DNA from: Moritella sp. JT01 | GTDB lineage: Bacteria; Pseudomonadota; Gammaproteobacteria; Enterobacterales; Moritellaceae | Assembly: GCF_001574435.1 (NCBI RefSeq) | Contig: NZ_LOCN01000007.1 | Span: 349,186-413,185 of the forward strand | Direction of reading: 5' to 3' | Length of the DNA stretch: 64,000 nt | Part shown: one piece after another, positions 1-7,999 of the stretch | Position numbering within the stretch: position 1 is the first letter of the stretch | How the letters are laid out: every line of letters starts with the position of its first letter | Translations under genes and position numbers: made by a program | Notes under the pieces: generated by a model | Databases searched by the model: none | What the model saw: only the letters and a program-made list of their open reading frames with translations | Told to the model about the DNA's origin: nothing

Positions 1-257
1 ATAGGTAACACAGCTTGATGTGCTGGGTGATCTTGATATACATCTAACGTTTCACGAGAATCGAGATCAGCAATTAATACTAAATCGTAAGAACCTGCAC
101 CTTGCAGACAATCAATACCAACTTCCAAACGTTGTAACCCTGGAATCTGACCATTAAGCGCTTCAAGAGCTTCTTTCGCTAATTTAGCATTTGTGCTTTT
201 ATCATTACCATTGGCCGTGTCGTGTAAAGTCCACATCACAATATGTTTGAACGCCAT
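1..257 (-). CDS. Dabb family (stress-responsive A/B barrel) protein, 3' end cut off by the window
   Basis: The gene starts with ATG at 257 and runs off the left edge, giving about 85 residues. The N-terminus MAFKHIVMWTL, with its conserved histidine after the first beta strand, is typical of the Dabb dimeric alpha/beta-barrel family, which is usually about 100 residues. A later segment reads GSYDLVLIADLDSRETL and then DHPAHQAV, also typical of the family's last strand and helix. Members are small dimeric proteins, mostly of unknown function, some stress-induced. The missing part should be only about 10-15 residues. It is transcribed away from the next gene, so 258-465 holds two divergent promoters. 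Confidence 0.8.
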   Translation of the reverse strand, partial: MAFKHIVMWTLHDTANGNDKSTNAKLAKEALEALNGQIPGLQRLEVGIDCLQGAGSYDLVLIADLDSRETLDVYQDHPAHQAVLP

Positions 258-465
258 GATTGTTCCATCCTTTTTAACAAACGAATAATTCACCCAACCA
301 ACTTGGGGATTTGAAGAAGCGAAAGTATAACTTTAAATGTCATATTTAGGTGGATGAATATCAATATTTCACAAGAATGTCATATGAGCATCACAAACAT
401 GCATTACATCTACCCTATATTTATCAATATACGCATTCTTGAAAACAATTAAATAAGTGAATCAA

Positions 466-2181
466 ATGAAAAATACTCTGATAAGCACAACCATAGCCCT
501 TGTACTCACGACGTGCATAACAGGCTTTACAGCAAAACCAAATGACATCTCGATACAAACACCGCAGCAACTCGCACAATCCCCCCTTACGGTAACAATG
601 CTTGCGCGTTATGAATCAGGCCAATATGGTGTGAGTGCTGCAGAGATCTTAGATTATCACGCACAAAGTAAATCTATTTTTGTGGTTAACGCTAAAAGTG
701 GTCAAGTAGATATTCTCGATGCCAGTATAATTAGCACCGTTCAAGCAACTAAAAGCCCATTGGCTCTTAATAATTTAACTAAAAAATCGACTTTAAACCT
801 GGCTTTAGACCTAAACCTAACGCGACTGGGTTCAGTCAACAGCATTGCCATTTATAGTAATTTACTTGCTGTCGCAATCGAACGTGGTGACAGTAAAGGC
901 AACCCAGTACAAGACCACGGGTTCATAGGTTTCTATAGACTAGATAACACAGGTAAAGCGACTTATTTACACGCTGTCGAAGTCGGTTACCTTCCCGATA
1001 ATGTTGTTTTCACCCATGACGGCAGTAAAGTAATTGTCGCCAACGAAGGTGAGCCAAATGATGACTACACAGTTGATCCTGAAGGATCAATTTCCATTAT
1101 CAACATCAATAACAATGTACCTGTAAAACAAGCGATTAATATAAGTTTTAACGAGTTTAATACACAGTCAGCACGTCATCATGAATTACCAAAAGGCGTT
1201 AAAATTAACGGTCCAAAGTCATCCGTTAGCCAAGACCTTGAACCTGAATATATCGCCATATCTCACGATAACTCGCAAGCATTTGTATCATTACAAGAGA
1301 ATAACGCCATTGCTGTTATTGACCTAAAATCACAACGCGTTGAACGTATTGTTGATTTAGGCAGCAAAGATTATGGTTTAGCAAAAAACGCCATCGATGC
1401 CAGTGATAAAGATGGCAAAGTAAATATCCAAACCTACCCAGGCGTGTATGGTCTTTACCAGCCTGATACAATCGCCACCTACAGTATTAATGGCGTTGAT
1501 TTCATCGTTACCGCCAACGAAGGTGATGCGCGTGATTACGCCGGATTTTCTGAAGAGACTCGCGCAGGTAAACTAACACTTGATAAAAACCATCCTCAAT
1601 TTGACGCTATCCAAGATAAGACACAGCTAGGGCGACTCAAAGTAACAACCAGTATTGGTGATACCGATAATGACGGTGACATCGATAGGATCTACAGCTT
1701 TGGTTCACGATCTTTCTCTATTTGGGATGCACAAGGAAAACAAGTATTCGACAGTGGCAATGACTTTGACCGAATTACCGCAGATCGTCTTGGTATCAAC
1801 TTTAATAACAATAACAGGAAAAATAAAGGTGATAACCGCAGTGATGATAAAGGTGCAGAGCCTGAAGCATTAGCGCTCGGTGCAATTGATGGTCGTAAAT
1901 ATGCCTTTATTGGTCTAGAACGCACATCCGGCTTTATGATTTATGATATTACCGAACCACGGCAAGCTTATTTCGTCGATTACATTGTTAACCGCGATTT
2001 TGCACCTAAATTTGAAGTAAAAGACGGTGTAGTAACGAAAGGGGATCCAAGTGCCGTCGGTGATTTAGGCCCTGAAGGTATGAAATTTATTGCTGCGAAT
2101 GAGAGCCCAAATGGTAAACCGCTATTATTCATTGCGAATGAAGTCAGCGGTACAACCGTTGTATATCAATTGCAAAACTAA
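466..2181 (+). CDS. Choice-of-anchor I family protein, exported beta-propeller
   Basis: 571 residues. I chose ATG at 466 because it directly begins a signal peptide (charged MKNT, hydrophobic stretch to about residue 22); an in-frame GTG at 457 would add only three residues. The text LTTC in the signal resembles a lipobox but has Thr before Cys, so lipidation is doubtful. Two ANEG motifs (ANEGEPND near residue 190, ANEGDARDY near 349) and GSRSFSIWD near 412 are hallmarks of the choice-of-anchor I family, a WD40/YVTN-like propeller often found beside phosphatase or nuclease domains or with variable C-terminal anchors. No anchor domain is present here, so the protein is probably periplasmic or secreted. 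A short DTDNDGDIDR stretch near 406 looks like a calcium-binding loop. The substrate is unknown. Confidence 0.82.
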   Translation: MKNTLISTTIALVLTTCITGFTAKPNDISIQTPQQLAQSPLTVTMLARYESGQYGVSAAEILDYHAQSKSIFVVNAKSGQVDILDASIISTVQATKSPLALNNLTKKSTLNLALDLNLTRLGSVNSIAIYSNLLAVAIERGDSKGNPVQDHGFIGFYRLDNTGKATYLHAVEVGYLPDNVVFTHDGSKVIVANEGEPNDDYTVDPEGSISIININNNVPVKQAINISFNEFNTQSARHHELPKGVKINGPKSSVSQDLEPEYIAISHDNSQAFVSLQENNAIAVIDLKSQRVERIVDLGSKDYGLAKNAIDASDKDGKVNIQTYPGVYGLYQPDTIATYSINGVDFIVTANEGDARDYAGFSEETRAGKLTLDKNHPQFDAIQDKTQLGRLKVTTSIGDTDNDGDIDRIYSFGSRSFSIWDAQGKQVFDSGNDFDRITADRLGINFNNNNRKNKGDNRSDDKGAEPEALALGAIDGRKYAFIGLERTSGFMIYDITEPRQAYFVDYIVNRDFAPKFEVKDGVVTKGDPSAVGDLGPEGMKFIAANESPNGKPLLFIANEVSGTTVVYQLQN

Positions 2182-2361
2182 GATCCCAACATCTGGCATC
2201 GATTCCTAGAACCAAAGATAGTCGATAATAGGTGATGAATTTTTATTTACAATTAGTCATTTTTTATTTCCCTCTGGAATGTGATTTCTAAATAAAACCA
2301 ATATGATTAACTCAGTTGGAAAAAACCTTAACCTAAAATACTTTCACTAGGAGTGATTACA

Positions 2362-2775
2362 ATGGCTAACTTACTAAACCAAGTAGAAACTATCTACAAT
2401 GTCGCAAAAGAAACAGCAAAAACATCTATCACTGCGGGTTTTGGTGTTTACGGCACAATCCTTGACGAAGCAGCAAAGTCATCAGATAAAGCAACTCAAC
2501 TATTTGAATCTCTAGTTGAGCGTGGCGCTCAAGTTGAACCACAAATTAAAGAGCAAGTTTCTGCACTTTTTAGCAAAACAATCTCTTTAGAATCAATAGA
2601 AAGTAAAGCACAAAGCATTACTGGTCGCTTTACTGGTGGTCAAGGTCAAAAGCTGAATGAAGTAGAAAGCAAAATCGACCTACTTGCTCAAATGATCAGC
2701 GAATTAAAAACTGAACCAGCAAAAGTACAAAAAGTTGTTAAAGCAGCAGCGTCAAAAGCAACCGCTGAAGCGTAA
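2362..2775 (+). CDS. Phasin family protein (polyhydroxyalkanoate granule-associated)
   Basis: 137 residues. ATG 2362 is preceded by AGGAG at 2348-2352 with ideal spacing, so it is preferred over the in-frame GTG at 2353. The protein is almost entirely amphipathic helix with no cysteine or tryptophan and ends in an Ala/Lys-rich tail (VVKAAASKATAEA), as in small PhaP/PhaI-like phasins that coat polyhydroxyalkanoate granules. No PHA synthase or depolymerase gene lies in this window, so the granule link rests on family resemblance only. A strong terminator follows directly, so the gene is probably a single, well-expressed unit. Confidence 0.72.
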   Translation: MANLLNQVETIYNVAKETAKTSITAGFGVYGTILDEAAKSSDKATQLFESLVERGAQVEPQIKEQVSALFSKTISLESIESKAQSITGRFTGGQGQKLNEVESKIDLLAQMISELKTEPAKVQKVVKAAASKATAEA

Positions 2776-2800
2776 TCAAGCTTTGATTACTTAATGGTTA

Positions 2801-2827
2801 GGGGGAGAGCTTTCTCCCCCCTTTTTT
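2801..2827 (+). terminator. Rho-independent terminator of the phasin gene
   Basis: GGGGGAGA (2801-2808) pairs perfectly with TCTCCCCC (2813-2820) around a GCTT loop and is followed by a run of six T. Confidence 0.93.
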
Positions 2828-2892
2828 ATTCTAATTTTCCACCCCATCACAATTTCCTTCATGCTCAGTTCGCTTATCTTTGATTTGATCAA

Positions 2893-2936
2893 ATCATACT
2901 TTTTATTTAAATAAATCATACTTTTTATTTAAATAT
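2893..2936. repeat. Perfect 22-bp tandem duplication
   Basis: The 22-base unit beginning AAATCATACTTTTT occurs at 2893-2914 and again, identically, at 2915-2936. It is AT-rich and lies about 150 bases before the next gene, possibly within its promoter region. Perfect identity suggests a recent slippage or duplication event. Confidence 0.95.
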
Positions 2937-3085
2937 AGTCATGATTCTGCACTATGCCGTTTAGTACATACTCTCAAAATCTGCATTAAAAGTGTTTGCT
3001 ATTTGTATTTGCACTTTACGACGTAAAAACTACTATTAAGTTACATCAATGCAATGCAATGTACATCATCCCGTAAGGATAACGA

Positions 3086-3583
3086 ATGAGCCAAGTTAGC
3101 TTAACTTATAACCCTGTTGAAGATCGCATGTTACTCATCGTTTCTAATAATATAAATCATCCCCAGTGGTGGCTCACTCGTCACATGTGCAAAAAATTAT
3201 TAGAAATGCTAAATGCTGAGTTAACGCTGCAATATGAGCTAGATAAAATTCAATCTTTATACAAAGAAAACAAAACGATCCAAGAAGCATCTTTCGCAGA
3301 TAAACATCAACAAGCATTACATGATGCTGCAGGGCGAACCGAAATACAGAAAAAATCGACACCAGCAAAACCCGATGCGCTGCTAACCACGCGAATTTCG
3401 TTAGATAAAAAACCTGATAATCTTGTCGCCTTATATATTTATTCTCGAGAAAGCCATGGTATCTGTCTTGACCTCGATAATAATGGCTTACATATATTTT
3501 TAGATATGATGATAAAAGTAGCGGTTAAAGGAGAATGGGGATTAAAACAAGCGAGATCTATAGAAAATAAATTGATTGAATGA
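3086..3583 (+). CDS. Unrecognised protein, 165 residues
   Basis: I do not recognise this protein. ATG 3086 has TAAGGAT upstream (3074-3080). It has no signal peptide and no membrane segment. An N-terminal beta-like part (MSQVSLTYNPVEDRMLLIVS) with WW near residue 28 is followed by a charged helical region (about 40-95) and a second alpha/beta part (about 100-165). The window places it between the phasin gene and yejK with its own promoter region, so there is no operon clue. Cytoplasmic location is inferred from the composition. Confidence 0.72.
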   Translation: MSQVSLTYNPVEDRMLLIVSNNINHPQWWLTRHMCKKLLEMLNAELTLQYELDKIQSLYKENKTIQEASFADKHQQALHDAAGRTEIQKKSTPAKPDALLTTRISLDKKPDNLVALYIYSRESHGICLDLDNNGLHIFLDMMIKVAVKGEWGLKQARSIENKLIE

Positions 3584-3590
3584 GACTTAA

Positions 3591-3624
3591 ACAGATGATA
3601 GTAATCGTCATTACCATCATCTGT
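3591..3624. terminator. Hairpin between convergent genes, probable bidirectional terminator
   Basis: Arms 3591-3605 and 3610-3624 pair over about 14 positions with one mismatch and a CGTC loop. The T-run is poor on both sides, so termination is plausible but unproven. Confidence 0.5.
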
Positions 3625-3650
3625 ATTTACAACAAATAACGAGTTAAATA

Positions 3651-4685
3651 CTATTCGTTATCATCAACAGAGCTACTACGACGTATAAGCTGCTCACGCA
3701 AATTAGGCGGAATACCAACAATTGTTAACGTATCAGTTTGTGCATCATAGGTAATGCGTTCACCCATCAATTTTTGATCAAAACTAACACTGAGGCCACC
3801 GCCCTGTCCGACATATTTAGTAAGCTTACGTACTGCACCACGATCTGCTGGGAAACTATCTTCAAGTTCATAAGCTTCTGACGCATACTGATAGAAGTCA
3901 CGTGATGTCACATCCGCTAAATGATCGGATAGATCTTTAACTTCAATCTCCTTACCTTCTTTAATTTGTTCATTACAGTACTGCGCGACTTGCTCACGTG
4001 CTTGTATCGATTCATCAGCATCTAGCTCAGCTACATGACAAAACTCATCAACAGCACGCATTAAGCCTGCATTTTGTAGTTTCGCATCCATTCCTTCTGT
4101 ACAGCCAAGAAAATCTAAGAAGAAATCAGACACTTTACGTCCGGCACGACCTTTAATAAAGGATAAATAACGTTTCGAATCGCTATTTTGTCGCCACTCA
4201 GTCAAATCAATTTTAGCGGCAAGTTGTACTTTAGACAGTTCAAGATAATGCGTATTACTGAGATCGAGTTGTTCAGTGACCATTACACTGTCTTTATTTT
4301 CCAATAACGCAACGATAAGGTAATCAGATGCCATCCAATTATAATGAACAAAAGACAGAATACCTTGTGTCCCGAAATCATATTTTAGTAGCTCACCCAC
4401 CAACAAATTTGATGCTGAGCTTGAAAAATCAACAAAATTACTTTCTTCATCGATGAATTTACGCAGTTCGACTTCAAAAGGTAGACGGCTATTGTCCGCT
4501 TCTGCGCATTTAAAATAACCAAAACCTTTCGCTGGTTTAGCGTTGTAAATTCGATGTAGTTCACTTGCAAGGTCTTCAACCGGCTGTGAATTAACCAATT
4601 CCTCACTGCGAGGGTAACATTTCAGCTCACCTTCTGTATTAAAGGCTAACGAATGTAGAATAATGTTATTTAATTTTAGCTGCAT
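3651..4685 (-). CDS. yejK: Nucleoid-associated protein YejK (NdpA)
   Basis: 344 residues, the usual length for the YejK/NdpA family, with the typical start MQLKLNNIILHSL and the conserved KGFGYF block near residue 53. The family binds double-stranded DNA, associates with the nucleoid and modulates topoisomerases in E. coli. As in enteric bacteria it lies divergent to yejL-yejM, with only 80 bases between the starts. The C-terminal stretch contains the conserved GGGLSVSFD and YDAQTDTLTI segments. The identification is firm. Confidence 0.95.
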   Translation of the reverse strand: MQLKLNNIILHSLAFNTEGELKCYPRSEELVNSQPVEDLASELHRIYNAKPAKGFGYFKCAEADNSRLPFEVELRKFIDEESNFVDFSSSASNLLVGELLKYDFGTQGILSFVHYNWMASDYLIVALLENKDSVMVTEQLDLSNTHYLELSKVQLAAKIDLTEWRQNSDSKRYLSFIKGRAGRKVSDFFLDFLGCTEGMDAKLQNAGLMRAVDEFCHVAELDADESIQAREQVAQYCNEQIKEGKEIEVKDLSDHLADVTSRDFYQYASEAYELEDSFPADRGAVRKLTKYVGQGGGLSVSFDQKLMGERITYDAQTDTLTIVGIPPNLREQLIRRSSSVDDNE

Positions 4686-4765
4686 ATATTTAAAGTATTA
4701 GAGTTAATGAATTCTGTGAGGTATTATAATCATCTTTGCCCATTCATACATTAAAAGATTAAATT

Positions 4766-4996
4766 ATGCCTATAGTTTCTAAATACAAAAGTAATAAAGT
4801 TGAAAAAGTTATTGATGAAGTTATTGATGTACTAGAAAAACACGACGCACCACTAGACCTTGGTTTAATGGTACTTGGTAATGCAGCTGCAAATATCATC
4901 AATGCTTCTTTATCACCAAAACAACGCCAAGCGGTTGCTGAAAAATTTGCTAAAGCACTTGTTGCATCAGTAAAAAGTAAAGATACATCACATTAA
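4766..4996 (+). CDS. yejL: YejL family protein (DUF1414)
   Basis: 76 residues, starting MPIVSKYKSNKVEKVIDE, the characteristic YejL N-terminus. The fold is small, helical and cytoplasmic; its function is not established. It is encoded just upstream of yejM (83 bases apart) and divergently from yejK, matching the order in many gammaproteobacteria. A weak hairpin lies between it and yejM. Confidence 0.93.
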   Translation: MPIVSKYKSNKVEKVIDEVIDVLEKHDAPLDLGLMVLGNAAANIINASLSPKQRQAVAEKFAKALVASVKSKDTSH

Positions 4997-5000
4997 TTAA

Positions 5001-5026
5001 AATGATAGGCAAGGATGCCTTGTCAT
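5001..5026 (+). terminator. Weak hairpin between yejL and yejM
   Basis: AATGA-AGGCA pairs with TGCCT-TCATT across a short loop, with bulges, and is followed by TTATTATT. It could be a leaky terminator or attenuator that lowers yejM expression relative to yejL. Confidence 0.4.
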
Positions 5027-5079
5027 TTATTATTCGCCATTACACTATAAAAATACTATATGAGACAGCAGTTTAACTT

Positions 5080-6966
5080 ATGCTAGAAACAGGACATCAT
5101 TATCGCGATCAGGTCTCCAAAATTATCAGTTGGGGTCATTGGTTTAGCTTAGCCAATATCTTACTGGCAATCATTGTTGCATCACGTTACCTTTTCATCG
5201 CCGAATGGCCTGAAACGATGCTGGGTCAAGTTTATTCCCTTATCAGCTTGCTTGGTCATTTTAGTTTTATAATTTTTATATTATATCTGGTGGTAATCTT
5301 CCCCGTCAGTTTTCTGATACCGTTTCCGCGGACATTACGTTTTTTAACGGTCATATTTTCCACGTTGGGGATATCGCTGTTAATTATCGATACAGAAATA
5401 TTTAAGCTCTACAATTTACATATAAATCCAATTATCTTTGAGATATTACTGGGAGAAAGTGAACAAACACTTAACTCCGATTGGCAGTCGTTCTTTGTTT
5501 TCGTGCCCTTCTTATTCTTACTCGAATTACTTATCTCAAGTTTTCTGTGGCACAGATTAAGACGTTTAAGCCGCTTTAAACTGGGTCCTATTATTGCGAT
5601 CTTCTTTTTCAGCTGTTTCTTAACCGGGCACCTGCTACACATGTGGGCTGATGCGGCAGTGTACCGCCCTATTACCGCACAAAAAGCAAATTTCCCACTG
5701 GCTTACCCTATGACAGCAAGAACCTTCCTTGCTAAATACGGTTGGTTAGATAAAAAGGCATTTGACAAGCGTGTGAGTGATACAAAAAAACGATCAAATT
5801 CACGTCTCGACTACCCTAAAAATCCATTGGTAATTAACAAAGAGAGTCAAAAGCTTAACGTTTTACTCGTTAACATAAGCACGCTTCGAGCAGATATGCT
5901 TAATGATAGCGTCATGCCTGAAATGACAAAGTTATCACAACAAGCTCAGTTGTTCACTCATCACTTTAGTACCAGTAATGATAATATTTTGGGTAACTTC
6001 AGCATGATGTATGGCCTTGCATCACAATACTGGGATGATATCCAAACCTCAGCGAAATCTCCGTTTATGCTCGACTATTTCACTCAAGCAAACTATAACC
6101 TTGGTATATTTAGTACTGATGATTTAGCATATTATCGACAAAAACAAACGGCGTTTATTAATTTAGACTCAGCACAGACAACCATTTTTGAAGGATCAAA
6201 TAGTGACAATAAAACTATCGATGCAACAATAAAGTGGTTAGGTGAGCAACAAGATACACAGCCTTGGTTTACCTATGTCAGTCTGAACTCTGTGCAAAAC
6301 ATGAAAACCCCGAATGGTTTTCCAGCTATGTTTTACCCAAATATTCAAGATCTAAATAGCCAGGCAAATAACCGCCAACTCGCATTATTTAACAGCTATC
6401 GAAACAGTGTTAGTTATGTCGATAAAGCGATTGCAAAATTAGTTTATAAGCTAAAGCAGACTGGCCAGTTTGATAACACGGTCATCGTATTTACGTCTAA
6501 TCATGGCACTGAGTTTAATGACTCAGAAAACCATACATGGGGTTATGGAAGTTCTTATTCTATCTATCAAACGCAAGTACCATTATTTATCGTGTGGCCA
6601 GGTAAAGAACCAAGTGTCATAGAACAAGACACAAACCACACAGATTTGGTTCCGACTATTTTGACCAACTTATCGGCTGTAAAAAACCCAATTTCAGACT
6701 ACAGCAATGGTATTGATTTATTTGCCGGTAACTTTAAAACATGGCAGTTACTCGGCGATGAGAATAACTTTGTTATCCTTCAAGAAGACACGATTACATT
6801 ATTTTCTTATCAAGGTATATTTAGTCGCCAGGGTAACCATGATGTACGTAATCGTAGCACTTATAAGTCAGTTCCAAGAACGGCAATGCATGAAGCTAAA
6901 TTTAATCAGGTACTTAGTGAGTTAAATCACTTTTATAAAGCAGCGCCAGCGCAGACTGATGACTAA
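5080..6966 (+). CDS. yejM: YejM (PbgA/LapC), inner-membrane sulfatase-fold regulator of LPS synthesis
   Basis: 628 residues with the YejM layout: five hydrophobic segments within about residues 15-190 (DUF3413) and a periplasmic alkaline-phosphatase/sulfatase-fold domain from about 255 to 560. In E. coli this essential protein restrains LapB and so controls FtsH degradation of LpxC, setting lipopolysaccharide output. At the usual sulfatase nucleophile position the text is ISTLRADM, and NHGTEFNDSENHTWGYG near 475 marks the second conserved block; family members are thought to be catalytically weak or inactive. Its stop codon overlaps the stop region of the convergent phosphatase gene. Confidence 0.95.
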   Translation: MLETGHHYRDQVSKIISWGHWFSLANILLAIIVASRYLFIAEWPETMLGQVYSLISLLGHFSFIIFILYLVVIFPVSFLIPFPRTLRFLTVIFSTLGISLLIIDTEIFKLYNLHINPIIFEILLGESEQTLNSDWQSFFVFVPFLFLLELLISSFLWHRLRRLSRFKLGPIIAIFFFSCFLTGHLLHMWADAAVYRPITAQKANFPLAYPMTARTFLAKYGWLDKKAFDKRVSDTKKRSNSRLDYPKNPLVINKESQKLNVLLVNISTLRADMLNDSVMPEMTKLSQQAQLFTHHFSTSNDNILGNFSMMYGLASQYWDDIQTSAKSPFMLDYFTQANYNLGIFSTDDLAYYRQKQTAFINLDSAQTTIFEGSNSDNKTIDATIKWLGEQQDTQPWFTYVSLNSVQNMKTPNGFPAMFYPNIQDLNSQANNRQLALFNSYRNSVSYVDKAIAKLVYKLKQTGQFDNTVIVFTSNHGTEFNDSENHTWGYGSSYSIYQTQVPLFIVWPGKEPSVIEQDTNHTDLVPTILTNLSAVKNPISDYSNGIDLFAGNFKTWQLLGDENNFVILQEDTITLFSYQGIFSRQGNHDVRNRSTYKSVPRTAMHEAKFNQVLSELNHFYKAAPAQTDD

Positions 6967-7640
6967 GCTATAACCATGTATGCTTGTTGTGCGGATAAGA
7001 TGGTTAATCGTCTTGTCCGCATTAATGTATCTATCCATAATTGATTTAAATTAGTTGTTACTCGCGCACAATTTACATGCCCATGTATCGTAAATTTAAC
7101 CCCTTGAATATGAAATATTTTTCCCTGCTTCACCTGTTGATATTGTTTAGTCGACCAAACGCATTCTTTTAATAATGCCATATCATCTATATTTGCATTT
7201 TGTAACGATGGCCAATTTAGTGGTGCATTCGCATGACAGACGCCAATCGAGCCAAATTTTGACTCGATTGTAAACGCGACGGGACAATACTGATCAATGA
7301 GTAATCTTAATCTAGCTTGCTCGTCTACTGAGCACTGAAAAAACCACGCCCCCCCTGTATTACGATGAATCCGAGCCAATTCACTCTCGGTATCAGCGAA
7401 TAGCATTTCTTCGTGATTTCCTCTCACGGCGTAAAACCAAGGTTTATGCAGTAATTCAAGACAAGCTATTGAGTCAGGACCACGGTCCACAATATCCCCG
7501 ACAGAAAACAAACGGTCACACTCAAAATCAAACTGGCACTGCGCTAATGTCGCTAATAACAAATTATATTCACCGTGAATGTCTCCCACAAAGAAGTCCC
7601 GCCCTTTATGGTTGATTGGTATATTTTTATGTATTCGCAT
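6963..7640 (-). CDS. PPP-family metallophosphatase, PphA/PrpA-like serine/threonine phosphatase
   Basis: 225 residues. The three metal-binding blocks of the PPP family are visible in order: GDIHGEY near residue 19, GDIVDRGPDS near 47 and RGNHEEM near 75, with later CHAN and HGHVN histidine motifs. This matches bacteriophage-lambda-type phosphatases such as E. coli PphA and PphB, which use two Mn2+ ions and remove phosphate from Ser/Thr/Tyr residues or small molecules. ATG 7640 has GAGGT seven bases upstream. The gene is convergent to yejM and shares the last bases with it (TAA of yejM at 6964-6966 against TAG at 6965-6963). The real substrate is unknown. Confidence 0.88.
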   Translation of the reverse strand: MRIHKNIPINHKGRDFFVGDIHGEYNLLLATLAQCQFDFECDRLFSVGDIVDRGPDSIACLELLHKPWFYAVRGNHEEMLFADTESELARIHRNTGGAWFFQCSVDEQARLRLLIDQYCPVAFTIESKFGSIGVCHANAPLNWPSLQNANIDDMALLKECVWSTKQYQQVKQGKIFHIQGVKFTIHGHVNCARVTTNLNQLWIDTLMRTRRLTILSAQQAYMVIA

Positions 7641-7999
7641 TTTCTACCTCATTAGGTATACATGATAATATTTTATTTTTGCGATTGCGTTCACGTTAGC
7701 GCTATCATAAGTCAACGCCAGCACGGCTTAATCAATGAAAACGCCTCGAAACATAACAGCCTGATAATTTTACTAGTATTATTTAATATAGATTAAATAC
7801 AACATTAACAATTAATTGAGGAAAATATTCCGCAACATACCTACAGTATGGTGCATACAATGATAAGACATCTTGATAACATATTTCAGTCATTAATCTT
7901 AATTAACCTAATGAACACACCAAGGATATTCTAAAACAAACATAGTGCTTGAAGCACAGTCTTGGTGTGAAACTAAAGGATTAGCAGTAGGGGTAATAT
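7641..7999. other. Intergenic region with two divergent promoters, no gene seen
   Basis: 359 AT-rich bases between divergent genes. I found no open frame with a ribosome site and no convincing operator. The oxidoreductase gene has an AGTAGGGG ribosome site just before its ATG. Confidence 0.6.

Noticed and set aside
335-385. Two TGTCATA words upstream of the choice-of-anchor I gene, suggesting a Pho box
   Set aside because: They are about 39 bases apart, not the 11-base direct-repeat spacing that PhoB needs.
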